Positions 1 to 10,146 of a DNA stretch of 64,000 bases are shown one piece after another. The notes below the pieces were generated by a model. The model worked only from the letters and a program-made list of their open reading frames with translations. It searched no databases and was not told where the DNA came from. Numbering within the stretch: position 1 is the first letter of the stretch; every line of letters starts with the position of its first letter. This stretch comes from Niabella pedocola (GTDB taxonomy: Bacteria > Bacteroidota > Bacteroidia > Chitinophagales > Chitinophagaceae): the NCBI RefSeq assembly GCF_021044425.1, contig NZ_JAJNEC010000005.1, positions 2,046,001-2,110,000 of the forward strand, in the 5' to 3' direction. The translations under genes and the position numbers were made by a program.

Positions 1-11
1 AGATCGTTTTC

Positions 12-28
12 AACAGGACGGTCCTGTT
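12..28. repeat. 17-bp perfect inverted repeat
   Basis: AACAGGAC-G-GTCCTGTT is a perfect inverted repeat with 8-bp arms and one central base. It lies in the non-coding stretch left of the SGNH esterase gene (that gene ends at 143). The shape fits a dimeric regulator operator for whatever lies left of the window, but no T-tract follows it, so it does not look like a terminator. Its function is not known. Confidence 0.35.
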
Positions 29-142
29 TACTACAGGAACTCCAGGAACAAAGGAGTTGAATGCTGAATACAATAAATGAAAGCCTAACCATATAAAGTG
101 TTTTTTGCGGTAAAAAAGGGTTTATAAGAACTGATTATTGTG

Positions 143-1582
143 TTATTGTTGATAAGCACCGGCACCGGTTTCTTTAACTACTTTTCCTCTTATTAAGATC
201 CGTCCCAGGTAAATCACCGACCGGTCATATTTTTCCGGATGTTGCTCAATGTCGGCCCGCTTATCTGCCGGAAGGATCTCCAGCTTGTCTGCTTTCTGTG
301 AAGAAACGGTCACCGTTACATCATGTACGCCGGGCTCCAGCTTTACTACATCAAACTGCCCGCGGTACCGGTTGTTGCAATACGCATTGAACCGGTTCAA
401 TACATTGGTGGATGCCGTATCACTTACCTGGTAATAAATAAAACTGCCCTGTTTTTCCCTGCTCAGTGTTATGGGTTTACCATCCACGGTAAATTCCAGT
501 TGCCCGGCCTCCGGACCACCGATATCAAATACACCAAACAGATCTCCTTTAAAGCGAAAACGAAATGCAGCTCCGGGTTGGTTTGCAGTAAAAACGGAGG
601 CAAACCAGGGATTGAATTTTTTTAATGCCGGATCCGGTGCTGTGGCCTGCAACGCCCAGCCTTTGTTTGCCAGGGCTGCAGCTGAAGGTTCCACCATGGT
701 AGCCTCATCCCAGGCGGCGGTTATCATCGGTGCCGGGAGCTGTTTCTTTTTTTCCAGCGTGGGTGTTTTCATTTTTTGAAAAGCCCTGGCAATGGCTGCT
801 GCATACAGGTTTCCCCCGGCCGTGGCCGGATGAATACCGTCTTCGGAGAACAGGATCTTATTATCCGGCGCCGGAGCGCTGCCCTTCCAGGTTAATGTTC
901 CTTCAGCCTCCAGTCTGGCCGCCTCCATGCCCAAATGAACAGCGGGCAATCCATAATAGGCGGCAATGCGCTCCAATCCTTTGATATTGGGTGGTATGTC
1001 ATTTTTTTGGTAGAATGCCGTTTGCCCGTTCTGTATCGTATACAACAGGCAGAGATCTGTTGCCGGATCTTTTTTTAAGGCTTGCCGGATCATACCCTCC
1101 ATTGCGTCAGGGTATGCCCCGTTAACCGCAAACTCCATAAAGATCAGATCGGGCTTATGCTTTAATACCTGTTCACTGATCCGGAAGGCACCCAGCTCCG
1201 TTCCGGTACCCGAAACACCAGCGTTGATCCATTTGAACCGGGTTGCCGGATATAACTGCTCCAGGTACCGGGCCGTTTGCAACCGGTAACAAAAATTGGC
1301 CTGGGTAATACTGCCGCCGATAAACGCCACCACTACATCTTTTCCCTGTTTTATTTTTTCAAAGAAATCCGGAAGCCCCGCACGTACCTGGCATTCCTGC
1401 GCCTGGTAGAAACTTCCGGGGCCTACCGCGGGAATACCGGATGCAGCAGCATCAAAATAAAGCGGCGAGGCACCGGCCTGCGAAGCCGCTATCTTGTCGC
1501 TGTCGGTACCCGATTGACAAAAGCCTATCACCGGTATGCAAAGCAACCCCAATACCACTGTTTTTATAACCCGCTTATTCAT
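143..1582 (-). CDS. Secreted SGNH/GDSL-family esterase, last gene of the SusCD operon
   Basis: This is a predicted exported SGNH hydrolase. The blocks are visible: GGS with the nucleophile Ser near residue 91, a Gly-rich block II near 121, Asn near 154 in EFAVNGA, and DGIH with Asp 248/His 251. The roughly 200 residues after the catalytic domain look like a beta-rich accessory domain. The ATG used here is 24 codons inside the longest open frame, because it begins a clear signal peptide (MNKRVIKTVV, ending near GFCQ). It overlaps the stop of the upstream gene by 8 bp, so the two are translationally coupled. In SusCD operons such enzymes usually remove acetyl or similar esters from glycans. The substrate is not evident. 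Confidence 0.8.
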   Translation of the reverse strand: MNKRVIKTVVLGLLCIPVIGFCQSGTDSDKIAASQAGASPLYFDAAASGIPAVGPGSFYQAQECQVRAGLPDFFEKIKQGKDVVVAFIGGSITQANFCYRLQTARYLEQLYPATRFKWINAGVSGTGTELGAFRISEQVLKHKPDLIFMEFAVNGAYPDAMEGMIRQALKKDPATDLCLLYTIQNGQTAFYQKNDIPPNIKGLERIAAYYGLPAVHLGMEAARLEAEGTLTWKGSAPAPDNKILFSEDGIHPATAGGNLYAAAIARAFQKMKTPTLEKKKQLPAPMITAAWDEATMVEPSAAALANKGWALQATAPDPALKKFNPWFASVFTANQPGAAFRFRFKGDLFGVFDIGGPEAGQLEFTVDGKPITLSREKQGSFIYYQVSDTASTNVLNRFNAYCNNRYRGQFDVVKLEPGVHDVTVTVSSQKADKLEILPADKRADIEQHPEKYDRSVIYLGRILIRGKVVKETGAGAYQQ

Positions 1583-4500
1583 TTCCGTTGAGTACTGTTT
1601 TTTTGGATATGATTTTTCCGTCGGCACCTTTAAAATCAAGTGCGATGACGGCATTTGCGCCCATACTTATTTTATTAAAGCTCCATTCATAAGGATACTT
1701 TTTTATTTCCTGTGTTTGCTGATTGCAGGTAACCGTTACCGAGTGCCCGCTCAATGGCGCGGTTTCTGCAAATCCATAAAAGCTATCCCAGCCAAACGGT
1801 GAGCGGATGCGGAACAGGAACACACGGCCCCAGGGTTTCCCCAGGTCGATGATCTTCATTCCTTCTTTCAGCGGCGGATTTTTTTTACGCGTTGTTGCCG
1901 CATGCAATGGAATAGCAATGGCCCTGAACCCTTTTGCAGGCACCGGCACATCAACCCCTGCGTTTTCAATAGCAACCGTTGCAGACTGTCCATCGCTGGT
2001 ATAGCAAAGGGTCTGGCCTTCCTGTTTTGCACCTGTTTGCTTCGTCCATTTTATGCTCACCGTTTTGTCCTGATCTGCTTCTGAGGAAAGCAGGATCCAG
2101 AAATTTTTATCGGAAACAGCCGTTATGTAATTGATCTCCGGATTCTGAACCAGCACCCAATCTTTATGCATCCGCAGGGTAGCCTGAGCGTCTCCGAAAA
2201 TGGTTCCGTTGCCGCCTCCATACACCCGGTTGTTAAACCACACAAAACCTTCCTGTTTGCTATAGGGAAACGCCACATGACCGTTGGAGCGTTGTATGGC
2301 TTCTGTGATCAGATAGTCCAGGCTGAATCCAAGATGCGGAGGTATATGATGATAGTAAATAGAACTTACATCGGGGCCTTTATAGGGAAATGCCGCCGAC
2401 ATGGGTACATCTGTAAAACCGGTACCATAATACCCTGGATAATTTGCATACCGCCCAATGACGGCATTACGGGCATAAACCTCATAAATGGGTTGGTGTG
2501 CATATTGGAATAAGCGCAGCAAATGGGGTGCCCAGCTGCTCATAAATACCGGATGCACGGTTTGCCCTTTTACGCGTGTAAAATAAGTACTGGGTTGCTC
2601 CAGTCCCAAACCGACCGGGGATACCAACCATTCCGGAACCTCCTTTTCCTGCACATCATCTTTTTTTCTCGGGAATCCCAGGCGATAGGGCCGGTTCCCC
2701 TTCCACCAGATATGGGCGATCCCCTCATAACGGTTCCCCGGGTGAATGGTTTGTAACTGATCGCTTACACGGGGATAGCTGCGGATCCCTGCAATGGTAA
2801 AGTATCCGCCATAGGCAGCTGCTTTTAAGTAGATTGTATCCTTTGTGGTTTCATACAGGTCCAGCAGATCCCACCAGGGCGCATAAAAGCTGGCATTGTA
2901 AAACGGAATATGACTCAGCGGCTTGTTTGAATTTGAATAAATTTTGTTTTGGATAAACAGGTCAGCATCCCTGCGTGCCAGCTGTAACCATTTTGCCTGC
3001 CGGGTCATGTGGTAGGCCCAAAGCGCCTGGTTCCAGGGAAGAAAGTCTGTTGAATATCCCTTCGCTGCCCGCAGACTGTCTCCCGGTAATGCAAGGTTTA
3101 CAAGCCAGGGGTTCAGGCCACCCAGCAGGCGATCTAACCCTGCATAATAGGATGTAGTGAACTGGGAAGTAAGCGGATTCAGCTCCAGCGTTTTCCGGGT
3201 ATTGTTGAAGGCCGTTGGAACAATATCTGTTGCCCAGCGGTACCCACTCCGGGATAGCGTGTACTCGATGGTAGGGAGTGACCGGCTCAGATAATATTGT
3301 TCGTCGTTTTGCAATACAGAAAGCGCCACATTCACCAGTGGCGTAGCATTCACTACAGTTGGTGCCGTTTTAGGATCGCCTTCAATATCATAAAAGCCTT
3401 TTAGCTCCTTTGCCCATCCGCCGGCCGAATCGTTCTTTGTTAATTCAATCATATTAAACACGGCGTCTGTAAGTGAGGCCTGTTGCTGTTTCCGGTAATC
3501 ATGCACCTGAAACAGGACCTTGGAGGCATATGCCAGGGCCGTATCCCAGTTGCCCGGAACCAGGCCGATCATAAACCGCCGGTCGATCAGTTGCCCTGCT
3601 TCATATTTTGAATCCTTCATTCCCAAAACGGGGGCAAACATTACCGGTTGTACCTGGTTCTGATGATTTTTAAGTGTAAAGCCGGCAGGGGCATAATCCA
3701 CGGACCCCCAGTCTTTTTTAAGCGTTTCCGGATCGGCAGCCACATATGTTGAAACAGGTCCGTAGCTTGTTTTGGCAGCAACGATCGCGATGGGTTGTTG
3801 CATCATGGAGGTTACCATCATTTGCGGGCCTTCGGAAACCCGCTTATATTGAAACATCGGAGCCATCAATACATTTTCCAGTTCCGGGTCTGCAATCGGC
3901 TGAAACGCTGCCACCCCCATACTGTAATATCCCGGTTGAGCCGTTTTGCAAACCAGCCGCAGCTCTATATGCTGCTGTCCCGGCAGCAGCGACCAAAAAC
4001 CGGTAATGGCCGAACCGTTCCGGGTTACATAGTGTACTTCGATGGTTTGTTTGTTAATGGGACTTACGCTTACAGGAATGGCTTCGCTCAGGTTACCCGA
4101 TTGAAACGGATTGAACTCATCCCCGGGCTTTTGCACGATATATTTTTGACCTTCGAAAATAAAATACGCACCGGGGTTTTTATTATCCCAGGTAGGATAA
4201 TATTTATTAAACTGGATGGCCGTGGCATCTGCAGTGATCAAAAATACTTTGTGATCTTCCATCTGGCCTCCGGCTTGTTTCCACCGCCCCTGCTCCCGGA
4301 TCTCCGTTTTACAGGCGATGGATCGCTGATCCGTACCGGCTTTTACAAATTGCAGGCGAACATTTTCGTTTTCAATACCGGCAATAAGCTTGTCTGCATT
4401 GCTTAACCGCAGCGCGGGTGCGGTATTCTTCTTTTCCTCAGCAACTACCGGCTGCGCTTCCGGAAGCTTTTTCCAGGATAGCAGCGTTTTTGTATCTGTT

Positions 4501-4982
4501 TTGTTAGGGTCAATGGTACTGTCCTGCAGCAGCAGGATGGCATCGCAACGGCCATAGTTAAAATTGTGCAGGCGTAACAATAGTGCTGCCTGTTTAAGAT
4601 CTGCGGTACCCAGCCGTTCCCAAAAATACCCCGGTTTACCGTGGCCCCCGGCCTTCTTTAACGGGGCATTACCAATAGATAGCTGAAACAGACGCGTACG
4701 CGGATAGCTATCAAAATCCGGAGTACGGATCCATACCGCATAGCTTCCGGGTTGTTCTATTTTTAATACGGTTAACGCATCGGATGTTTGATCCTGCTCG
4801 CCCTCTAAAAACCGTAAAACAGTGCCGCTGATACTTTCTTTGGCGGGTTCGGTAAACCACTTACCCTTAAACTGGAAATCGGATCCCAACAGCAGGTATT
4901 TGCCCGGTTGCGCAAAAGCACTCCCACAGCAGACCAGCAACAGGAACACAAACACCGGTTTTTTTATAATGATGGGGCGCAT
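1575..4982 (-). CDS. Very large secreted protein, probable glycan-active enzyme with helical-toroid core
   Basis: This is an 1135-residue exported protein (signal peptide ending near CCGSAFAQ). The first 170 residues look like a beta-sandwich carbohydrate-binding-like domain. After a beta-rich middle, residues about 500-900 carry many aromatic-rich helical repeats of the kind seen in (alpha/alpha)6 glycosidases and polysaccharide lyases. The C-terminus is again beta-rich. It is a distant paralogue of the next gene: both share the order beta domain, Trp/Tyr-rich helical domain, and a VSPVGL/SQVGL segment followed by a His-containing HLLRLFQ/MFVRLFQ stretch. I cannot assign a CAZy family or catalytic residues. 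The gap to the upstream gene is 11 bp and the overlap with the downstream esterase is 8 bp, so it is part of the operon. Confidence 0.7.
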   Translation of the reverse strand: MRPIIIKKPVFVFLLLVCCGSAFAQPGKYLLLGSDFQFKGKWFTEPAKESISGTVLRFLEGEQDQTSDALTVLKIEQPGSYAVWIRTPDFDSYPRTRLFQLSIGNAPLKKAGGHGKPGYFWERLGTADLKQAALLLRLHNFNYGRCDAILLLQDSTIDPNKTDTKTLLSWKKLPEAQPVVAEEKKNTAPALRLSNADKLIAGIENENVRLQFVKAGTDQRSIACKTEIREQGRWKQAGGQMEDHKVFLITADATAIQFNKYYPTWDNKNPGAYFIFEGQKYIVQKPGDEFNPFQSGNLSEAIPVSVSPINKQTIEVHYVTRNGSAITGFWSLLPGQQHIELRLVCKTAQPGYYSMGVAAFQPIADPELENVLMAPMFQYKRVSEGPQMMVTSMMQQPIAIVAAKTSYGPVSTYVAADPETLKKDWGSVDYAPAGFTLKNHQNQVQPVMFAPVLGMKDSKYEAGQLIDRRFMIGLVPGNWDTALAYASKVLFQVHDYRKQQQASLTDAVFNMIELTKNDSAGGWAKELKGFYDIEGDPKTAPTVVNATPLVNVALSVLQNDEQYYLSRSLPTIEYTLSRSGYRWATDIVPTAFNNTRKTLELNPLTSQFTTSYYAGLDRLLGGLNPWLVNLALPGDSLRAAKGYSTDFLPWNQALWAYHMTRQAKWLQLARRDADLFIQNKIYSNSNKPLSHIPFYNASFYAPWWDLLDLYETTKDTIYLKAAAYGGYFTIAGIRSYPRVSDQLQTIHPGNRYEGIAHIWWKGNRPYRLGFPRKKDDVQEKEVPEWLVSPVGLGLEQPSTYFTRVKGQTVHPVFMSSWAPHLLRLFQYAHQPIYEVYARNAVIGRYANYPGYYGTGFTDVPMSAAFPYKGPDVSSIYYHHIPPHLGFSLDYLITEAIQRSNGHVAFPYSKQEGFVWFNNRVYGGGNGTIFGDAQATLRMHKDWVLVQNPEINYITAVSDKNFWILLSSEADQDKTVSIKWTKQTGAKQEGQTLCYTSDGQSATVAIENAGVDVPVPAKGFRAIAIPLHAATTRKKNPPLKEGMKIIDLGKPWGRVFLFRIRSPFGWDSFYGFAETAPLSGHSVTVTCNQQTQEIKKYPYEWSFNKISMGANAVIALDFKGADGKIISKKTVLNGNE

Positions 4983-4993
4983 GTTTCGAACAT

Positions 4994-7600
4994 TTAGTTA
5001 TAATTAAATGCGTATACCTGCAGCCCATAGGGCGCAATCTTTACACGGTTTACAGAAGCGCCGTTCATGCGTTCCCCGGACGCCGAAAAACATACCGCCG
5101 TTTCCTGTTGCAGATGATGACCGGGAATAAACCGGGATCCGTCGATCTTGAGATCTCCCTGCTGCAGCTCGTCGTCATTATTAAGGATAAACAAATAAAA
5201 CTTCCTCGTCTTCCGGTTCAGCGCACACAGGTAATCCATATTCGGATTGCTTAATGTGATCAGGTTTTGTATAAACAACAGATCTCCCTCCTGATCAAAT
5301 ATTTTTCCTTTCTGGAATCCGAAGGTTTTATGCGGCCCCACTTTGGGCGTAATAAACCCGGAGGGGAAACGGATCCGGTCCTGCGACCGCAACGACAGTT
5401 CTGCCATCAGGTAATCGGTGATCCATCCTAATTGCCACCAGGCATGGTGCGGATAGGGACCCGCACCCTTGTTCATTGCACTCCAGTAATAAGAGGCTAC
5501 GCCGGTGGCCGGATCTACAAATGCGTCTTTACTCAATGCCGCCGTTCTGGCCATTTTAAGGTACAGGGAATCCTTTGTTAACTGAAACAAGCGTACAAAC
5601 ATACCGGCATGACTGGCCAGCATAATGGGTCCGCTGGGATTCGCTGATCCCAGGGCTCCGCCATGTTCAAAACTTAATCCAACCTGGCTGATCTGCCAGT
5701 CTTCCAGCTGGCGTCCATTGCTTTTCCGGCTTTGATGCCCCGGTATCGGGTGCGAATAGATCGATGTAGTATAGAATTGTGCCGTCTTTACAGCCGCCTG
5801 CTTAAACCGCAGATCGTTGGTGATGTCGTACAGGTCCAGCAGCGCCTGGGCGCTTTGACCGGTAGCAAAGTCCGGGGCAAACCTGGCATCACCGCAAACC
5901 CCTAAAAAGTAGCCCTGTTCTACAGCATTTTTAATATACCAGTTTGCGGATCTTATGGCGGCATCAAGGTATTTTTTATCGCCCAGTGTTTTGTATGCAA
6001 CCAACAACCCGTAAAAAGTTGGCCGGTAATCTTTGAGATCCGTAAACATCGGCTTCGTCGTATGGTTATTGTATGCTACCTCCCAATACCCTTCGGGTTT
6101 CATATGGCTCAGGAGCCAGTCTGCCGCAAGACGCAGTGCTTGCCGCAGTTCGGCATTACCGGGTTCAAACAAAAATACATTGCCCATATCCAGCAACATA
6201 TAATAGGTTGTTGCAATCGGCTCTGTATAAGGGCCCCACTCTTCTGTAAACCGTTTGGATTCGTGTAAGTAATACTGGCCGGCAGCAGCGCCGTAAAAAA
6301 AGCCGGCAGCTTTGTTTTGTTGCGCCAGTTTAAAATCCATCGCTGCTTTTAAGCGCTCATGAATAAGAATGGAATCCTGTGTTATGGTTGCCAGCATCCA
6401 CATCGCACCATAATCTGCATTTTTAACGGCATCTTTGTTCGACTCGTATACGCCTCCCAGATATTCCTGCGCACCAATGATGCGGCCATTATAGTCAAAC
6501 GTGCGCCAGCGGGAGGTACTGTCATTGCTTACATAATTAAAAAGCTGGCTGATCCTTTCGGATAAGGACAGGCGGGTTTGCTTCAGCTGTAATAAGGCAT
6601 CAAAATGATACACATCGTTCACCACATGTTGGTAAACCGGGTACCAGTTTGTGGCATTTACGGTATACCGGAAATCAAAGGAAATGGTTTCTCCTTTCTT
6701 TAAATAAGATTTCTTCTGCCCCAATACCGGATGATAAAGCGTAGGCGTTAACTGGCCCTGACGGTTGATCAGGGATAAACCCAGAAGCCAGTCGGATTGT
6801 GTGGATTTATCAAACAACCAGGGATCCCGGCCTACACCGGGCTCCGCCGTAACTGCCAGCGTAATGCCATCCTTATTGGTAAGCATAGACGTGAGCGCAG
6901 CAGCAGTGCGTTCTCTTGCTACTACCGGTTTATCCGGAATGCCGTGGCCATAGCCATAGGCGTCAATAAGATCCCCGTTGATGCGCTTTCCCTGGAAAAG
7001 CCCGGGAATACAGGCCCATTGAAACTGGTTTTTATCATTTACAGTAAGCGCCGGACTTGCAATAGAATAATAACCGGGTGCATCCGCCGTTAACCGGATG
7101 GATACCCGGAGATCATTTTTATACACAGGATCCAATTGCCAAACCGCTTCCATGGTGGCAACATCCGTCTTTTGCTGAAAAATGATTTTATCGCCGGCCG
7201 CTTTATACTGCTGCGGATAAAAAGAAATAGCACGTCCCTCTTTATTCATAGAAACAGCAGAAGTATTCGCTTTCCAGGTTGGAATGATGTACCGGTATTC
7301 CGGCTCGGGGAACTGAATGGTTTTCCCTTCCTTATCTGTGATGACCTGTGCGTCCATCTTCGGTTGCTCCGCGCTGTAAAGCAAAGTGTATTGCCCAAGC
7401 GGGGCCGCCAAAGACCGCCACCCGTTTAACGCCTTCACCTGTAGCTGCTTTATTTTATAACCGTTGCCGGTGTGCTCCCAGTTTAAACGCAGTGTACTGT
7501 TCTTCAATCCGGCGTTAACAGTGGGCTGACCAAAACCTTTTTCAGTTCCTGCTCCCAGCAGTAAAATTGCACTTAAACAACAAAAGAACGAACGATTCAT
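4994..7600 (-). CDS. Large secreted protein, probable glycan-active enzyme, paralogue of its neighbour
   Basis: This is an 868-residue exported protein (N-terminal signal peptide, processing near GFGQ). Residues about 20-330 are beta-rich, about 340-760 form a helical, Trp/Tyr-rich region resembling an (alpha/alpha) toroid, and a short beta-rich tail follows. Recurrent patterns such as ADWLLSHMKPEGYW and SANWYIKN are typical of helical-toroid carbohydrate enzymes. It lacks the first roughly 170-residue N-terminal module of its 1135-residue paralogue. It lies 23 bp from the DUF5017 gene and 11 bp from the next gene, in the same direction. Two related enzymes of different length in one operon suggest successive cuts on one glycan. 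Family and substrate cannot be named from sequence reading alone. Confidence 0.7.
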   Translation of the reverse strand: MNRSFFCCLSAILLLGAGTEKGFGQPTVNAGLKNSTLRLNWEHTGNGYKIKQLQVKALNGWRSLAAPLGQYTLLYSAEQPKMDAQVITDKEGKTIQFPEPEYRYIIPTWKANTSAVSMNKEGRAISFYPQQYKAAGDKIIFQQKTDVATMEAVWQLDPVYKNDLRVSIRLTADAPGYYSIASPALTVNDKNQFQWACIPGLFQGKRINGDLIDAYGYGHGIPDKPVVARERTAAALTSMLTNKDGITLAVTAEPGVGRDPWLFDKSTQSDWLLGLSLINRQGQLTPTLYHPVLGQKKSYLKKGETISFDFRYTVNATNWYPVYQHVVNDVYHFDALLQLKQTRLSLSERISQLFNYVSNDSTSRWRTFDYNGRIIGAQEYLGGVYESNKDAVKNADYGAMWMLATITQDSILIHERLKAAMDFKLAQQNKAAGFFYGAAAGQYYLHESKRFTEEWGPYTEPIATTYYMLLDMGNVFLFEPGNAELRQALRLAADWLLSHMKPEGYWEVAYNNHTTKPMFTDLKDYRPTFYGLLVAYKTLGDKKYLDAAIRSANWYIKNAVEQGYFLGVCGDARFAPDFATGQSAQALLDLYDITNDLRFKQAAVKTAQFYTTSIYSHPIPGHQSRKSNGRQLEDWQISQVGLSFEHGGALGSANPSGPIMLASHAGMFVRLFQLTKDSLYLKMARTAALSKDAFVDPATGVASYYWSAMNKGAGPYPHHAWWQLGWITDYLMAELSLRSQDRIRFPSGFITPKVGPHKTFGFQKGKIFDQEGDLLFIQNLITLSNPNMDYLCALNRKTRKFYLFILNNDDELQQGDLKIDGSRFIPGHHLQQETAVCFSASGERMNGASVNRVKIAPYGLQVYAFNYN

Positions 7601-7623
7601 GATGTGTATTTCTTTGTATTTTT

Positions 7624-8526
7624 TTATGGAGCCGTAATTGTTAATTCGATTTCTTTTACAATAGATGCTGATTCTTTAACATTTACATTGGTTGCTACAA
7701 ATGCCACTTTATATACTCCGGGTTTGTTATATGCCCTGGTATATTCATATAATTTTTGGGAGATATTTTTGATGGGTTCTCCCTTATCGGGCATTGTTTT
7801 GTTGGGATTGAATTGTTTGGTGATCACCCAATCGTCATCCAGATCCGTGCTGTTCCGAACCGTAAGTAATTGTGCAGAGGTAATACTCCAGTTGGTTGCG
7901 GGTCCGCTGAAATTAAAGGAGGTCCAGCCGGCCGTTGCCATATTGGCCAACACCGTTTCATCGCCCTGTTGATTCGTGCTCTTCAGATCAAAGGAACGGA
8001 TCACCCAGCGGTTTTGCTGTGCTTCGGGTTTTATAACATTGGTTTTATAACGCAACGCAATCGCTATATTTTTATTGCGGGCTGCAAAACTGCTCAGGTC
8101 GATATTGCCCGAAGGTGTTTGATCCTGGCCGGTTGATAACACCGCTTTATCCGTAATATCTTCCCAGGTAGCAGCTTTTACATTTGTTGAATCGTATTTC
8201 CCGCTAAAATCGGTAGACACCAGCAACTTGATAACCGATTGGTCAATGGGCATCAATCCGAATTGTGCATAGGTTTTAAAATTAAGCGATACCGCATTTC
8301 CCTCTACAGCCGTACGGTTCCTGAATGCATATACATGCCCGGCCTCGCCCGACCAAAACACCAGGTTATTTGGTTTCCCATTTATCATAAAGCGAATCGG
8401 TTCACCAACCTTATAGCTGGTTTTTTCCAGCTCAACGGAAAAATTGTCAAAAGCATCCAGTACATATCTTTTTTTGCAGGAAGCCAGTGAAAGAAAAAAC
8501 AGCGCAGCAATTATTAGCTTATTCAT
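7624..8526 (-). CDS. Surface lipoprotein, DUF5017/SusE-like glycan-binding protein
   Basis: This is a roughly 300-residue lipoprotein. The start is taken at the third internal Met of the open frame because it begins a type II signal peptide with lipobox LASC at Cys 17 (the next residues KKR are not a retention signal). After the Cys comes the pattern VGEPIRFMINGKPNNLVFWSGE, which I recognise as DUF5017-like. The rest is beta-sandwich-like. DUF5017 and SusE/F-type proteins sit on the cell surface beside SusD and help capture glycans. The gene follows susD by 15 bp and precedes the large secreted enzymes, which is the standard place for such an accessory binder. Confidence 0.75.
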   Translation of the reverse strand: MNKLIIAALFFLSLASCKKRYVLDAFDNFSVELEKTSYKVGEPIRFMINGKPNNLVFWSGEAGHVYAFRNRTAVEGNAVSLNFKTYAQFGLMPIDQSVIKLLVSTDFSGKYDSTNVKAATWEDITDKAVLSTGQDQTPSGNIDLSSFAARNKNIAIALRYKTNVIKPEAQQNRWVIRSFDLKSTNQQGDETVLANMATAGWTSFNFSGPATNWSITSAQLLTVRNSTDLDDDWVITKQFNPNKTMPDKGEPIKNISQKLYEYTRAYNKPGVYKVAFVATNVNVKESASIVKEIELTITAP

Positions 8527-8541
8527 TGAATACAATTTTTA

Positions 8542-10113
8542 TTACCAACCGGAATTTTGTTTGATATTGGGATTCACCGCCAGTTCACTATTCGGGATCG
8601 GGAATAACACCGCCCTTGCTGTTACCCGCTGGGCCTGTGCTACCGCGGGATCGCGCAGCGCCACAGGCATATTCGTTTGGTATTCCCGTGCCTGTACCTG
8701 CATTACAGAAGGATAAAGGCCCCAGCGTATCAGATCATGTTTACGAAGTCCTTCAAAAGCCAGTTCCCGCAGCCGTTCGTTTACAATCAACTCCTGAAAG
8801 TCTTGCTGTGAAAGGCCGGCCGGCGCATCGGCCTGGGTATCCGGTGCAAGTACATCTTTCCCATAACCTCTCCGTCGCACCATATTAACAGCGGTATACG
8901 CTTTTTCGGAAGGACCATTGTTTAAATAGTTATCCGCCTCCGCAAACATTAACAGGATGTCTGCATACCGTAACAGGGGCCAGTTGGTTCCTGTATTATT
9001 TTGATTCCGGGGCAACAGGGTTTCATACTCTCTTCTCCATTTTCCATTACTGCGTTCGTAAATTTCACCGGCACCCCATGCAGTGCGTACCACCGTGCTT
9101 CCCGTGGTTACAAAGCGGAAGGGGGCAACGGTCCAGTCTCTTCGCAGGTCGCCGTTTGCATAGGCATTATACAGTTTGGCAGTAGCATGCACATAGTCAT
9201 AACCATACCCGGTATCAATATTGCCACAGGTAATACCGTTATAACTTCCAATGGTGCCGCCTTCCTGTATTTCACCCTGGCTGGTACCTTTAAATTCTAC
9301 TTCCCAAAGATTTTCCCGGGTATCAAAAATCTCTTTTACATGATTAATATAGATCTGTTTAAAATCGGGATTCAATCCATGTAAGCCTGATTGCATCACA
9401 CTATCAGCATATGCCCGGGCCTCCGTATACTTCGACAAATCCATCAACGGGGAGCCGGCCATGGTTAAACAAACCCTCGCCAGTATACCCTGTACCGTGG
9501 TTTTGGTAATACGGGTATTATATCCGTAATCCGAAACCGACCGCACGAGGCCTGCCGCTTCTTTCATGTCCTTTAATATCTGATCATAGATCTCTTTTAC
9601 CGAACTTCCGGGCAGGGGTGCTTCTTCCGGGCTTTTGCTGGATTGCAGTTTTAAAGGCACCGCACCAAATTCATCCGTCAGCAAAAAATAATAATAGGCT
9701 CTCAGGAAAAGCACCTGCCCCTTTATTTCCTTCCGTTTTGCTTCACCCACCTGTTGCGCTTTGTCTATATTTTCCAACAGCATATTGGCCCGCTCAATAC
9801 CGGTATACAGGGCCTCCCAATGCCGGTTGATCTCCAGGGTAGACGCATCCACAATGTTGGCATTGATGCCCGAAGTTTGATTTTTCATAAAGAACTCGTC
9901 ACTCACCACCAGGTAGCTGGCCATACCCTGTGCATACACCCGGTTGTCACCCATGCGGTCATAAACCCCGGCCAGGGCCGATTCCAGCTCGCTTTCTGTA
10001 TTGTAGTAATTGACCGGCGATACAAAATCCTGCGGGGTTGTATCCAGGATCTTATTGCAGGAGAAACCCAGTAATGCCAGCGCCGTATAGATATAATAGA
10101 AACTCTTTTTCAT
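8542..10113 (-). CDS. RagB/SusD-family outer-membrane nutrient-binding lipoprotein
   Basis: This is a 523-residue SusD homologue. It has a lipoprotein signal with Cys 19 (GFSC), an N-terminal NKILDTTPQDFVSP motif, TPR-like helices (RGYGKDVLAPD region), and the typical C-terminal run LRELAFEGLRKHDLIRWG and INSELAVNPNIKQNSGW-like ending. SusD forms the lid on the SusC channel and binds the glycan at the cell surface. It lies 33 bp downstream of the matching susC, and the genes are certainly cotranscribed. The sequence is only distantly related to the second SusD at 40.2-41.6 kb, so the two systems probably take up different substrates. Confidence 0.93.
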   Translation of the reverse strand: MKKSFYYIYTALALLGFSCNKILDTTPQDFVSPVNYYNTESELESALAGVYDRMGDNRVYAQGMASYLVVSDEFFMKNQTSGINANIVDASTLEINRHWEALYTGIERANMLLENIDKAQQVGEAKRKEIKGQVLFLRAYYYFLLTDEFGAVPLKLQSSKSPEEAPLPGSSVKEIYDQILKDMKEAAGLVRSVSDYGYNTRITKTTVQGILARVCLTMAGSPLMDLSKYTEARAYADSVMQSGLHGLNPDFKQIYINHVKEIFDTRENLWEVEFKGTSQGEIQEGGTIGSYNGITCGNIDTGYGYDYVHATAKLYNAYANGDLRRDWTVAPFRFVTTGSTVVRTAWGAGEIYERSNGKWRREYETLLPRNQNNTGTNWPLLRYADILLMFAEADNYLNNGPSEKAYTAVNMVRRRGYGKDVLAPDTQADAPAGLSQQDFQELIVNERLRELAFEGLRKHDLIRWGLYPSVMQVQAREYQTNMPVALRDPAVAQAQRVTARAVLFPIPNSELAVNPNIKQNSGW

Positions 10114-10146
10114 ATGAATATTTTTGTTAGTGCTTTATCGCTGCCG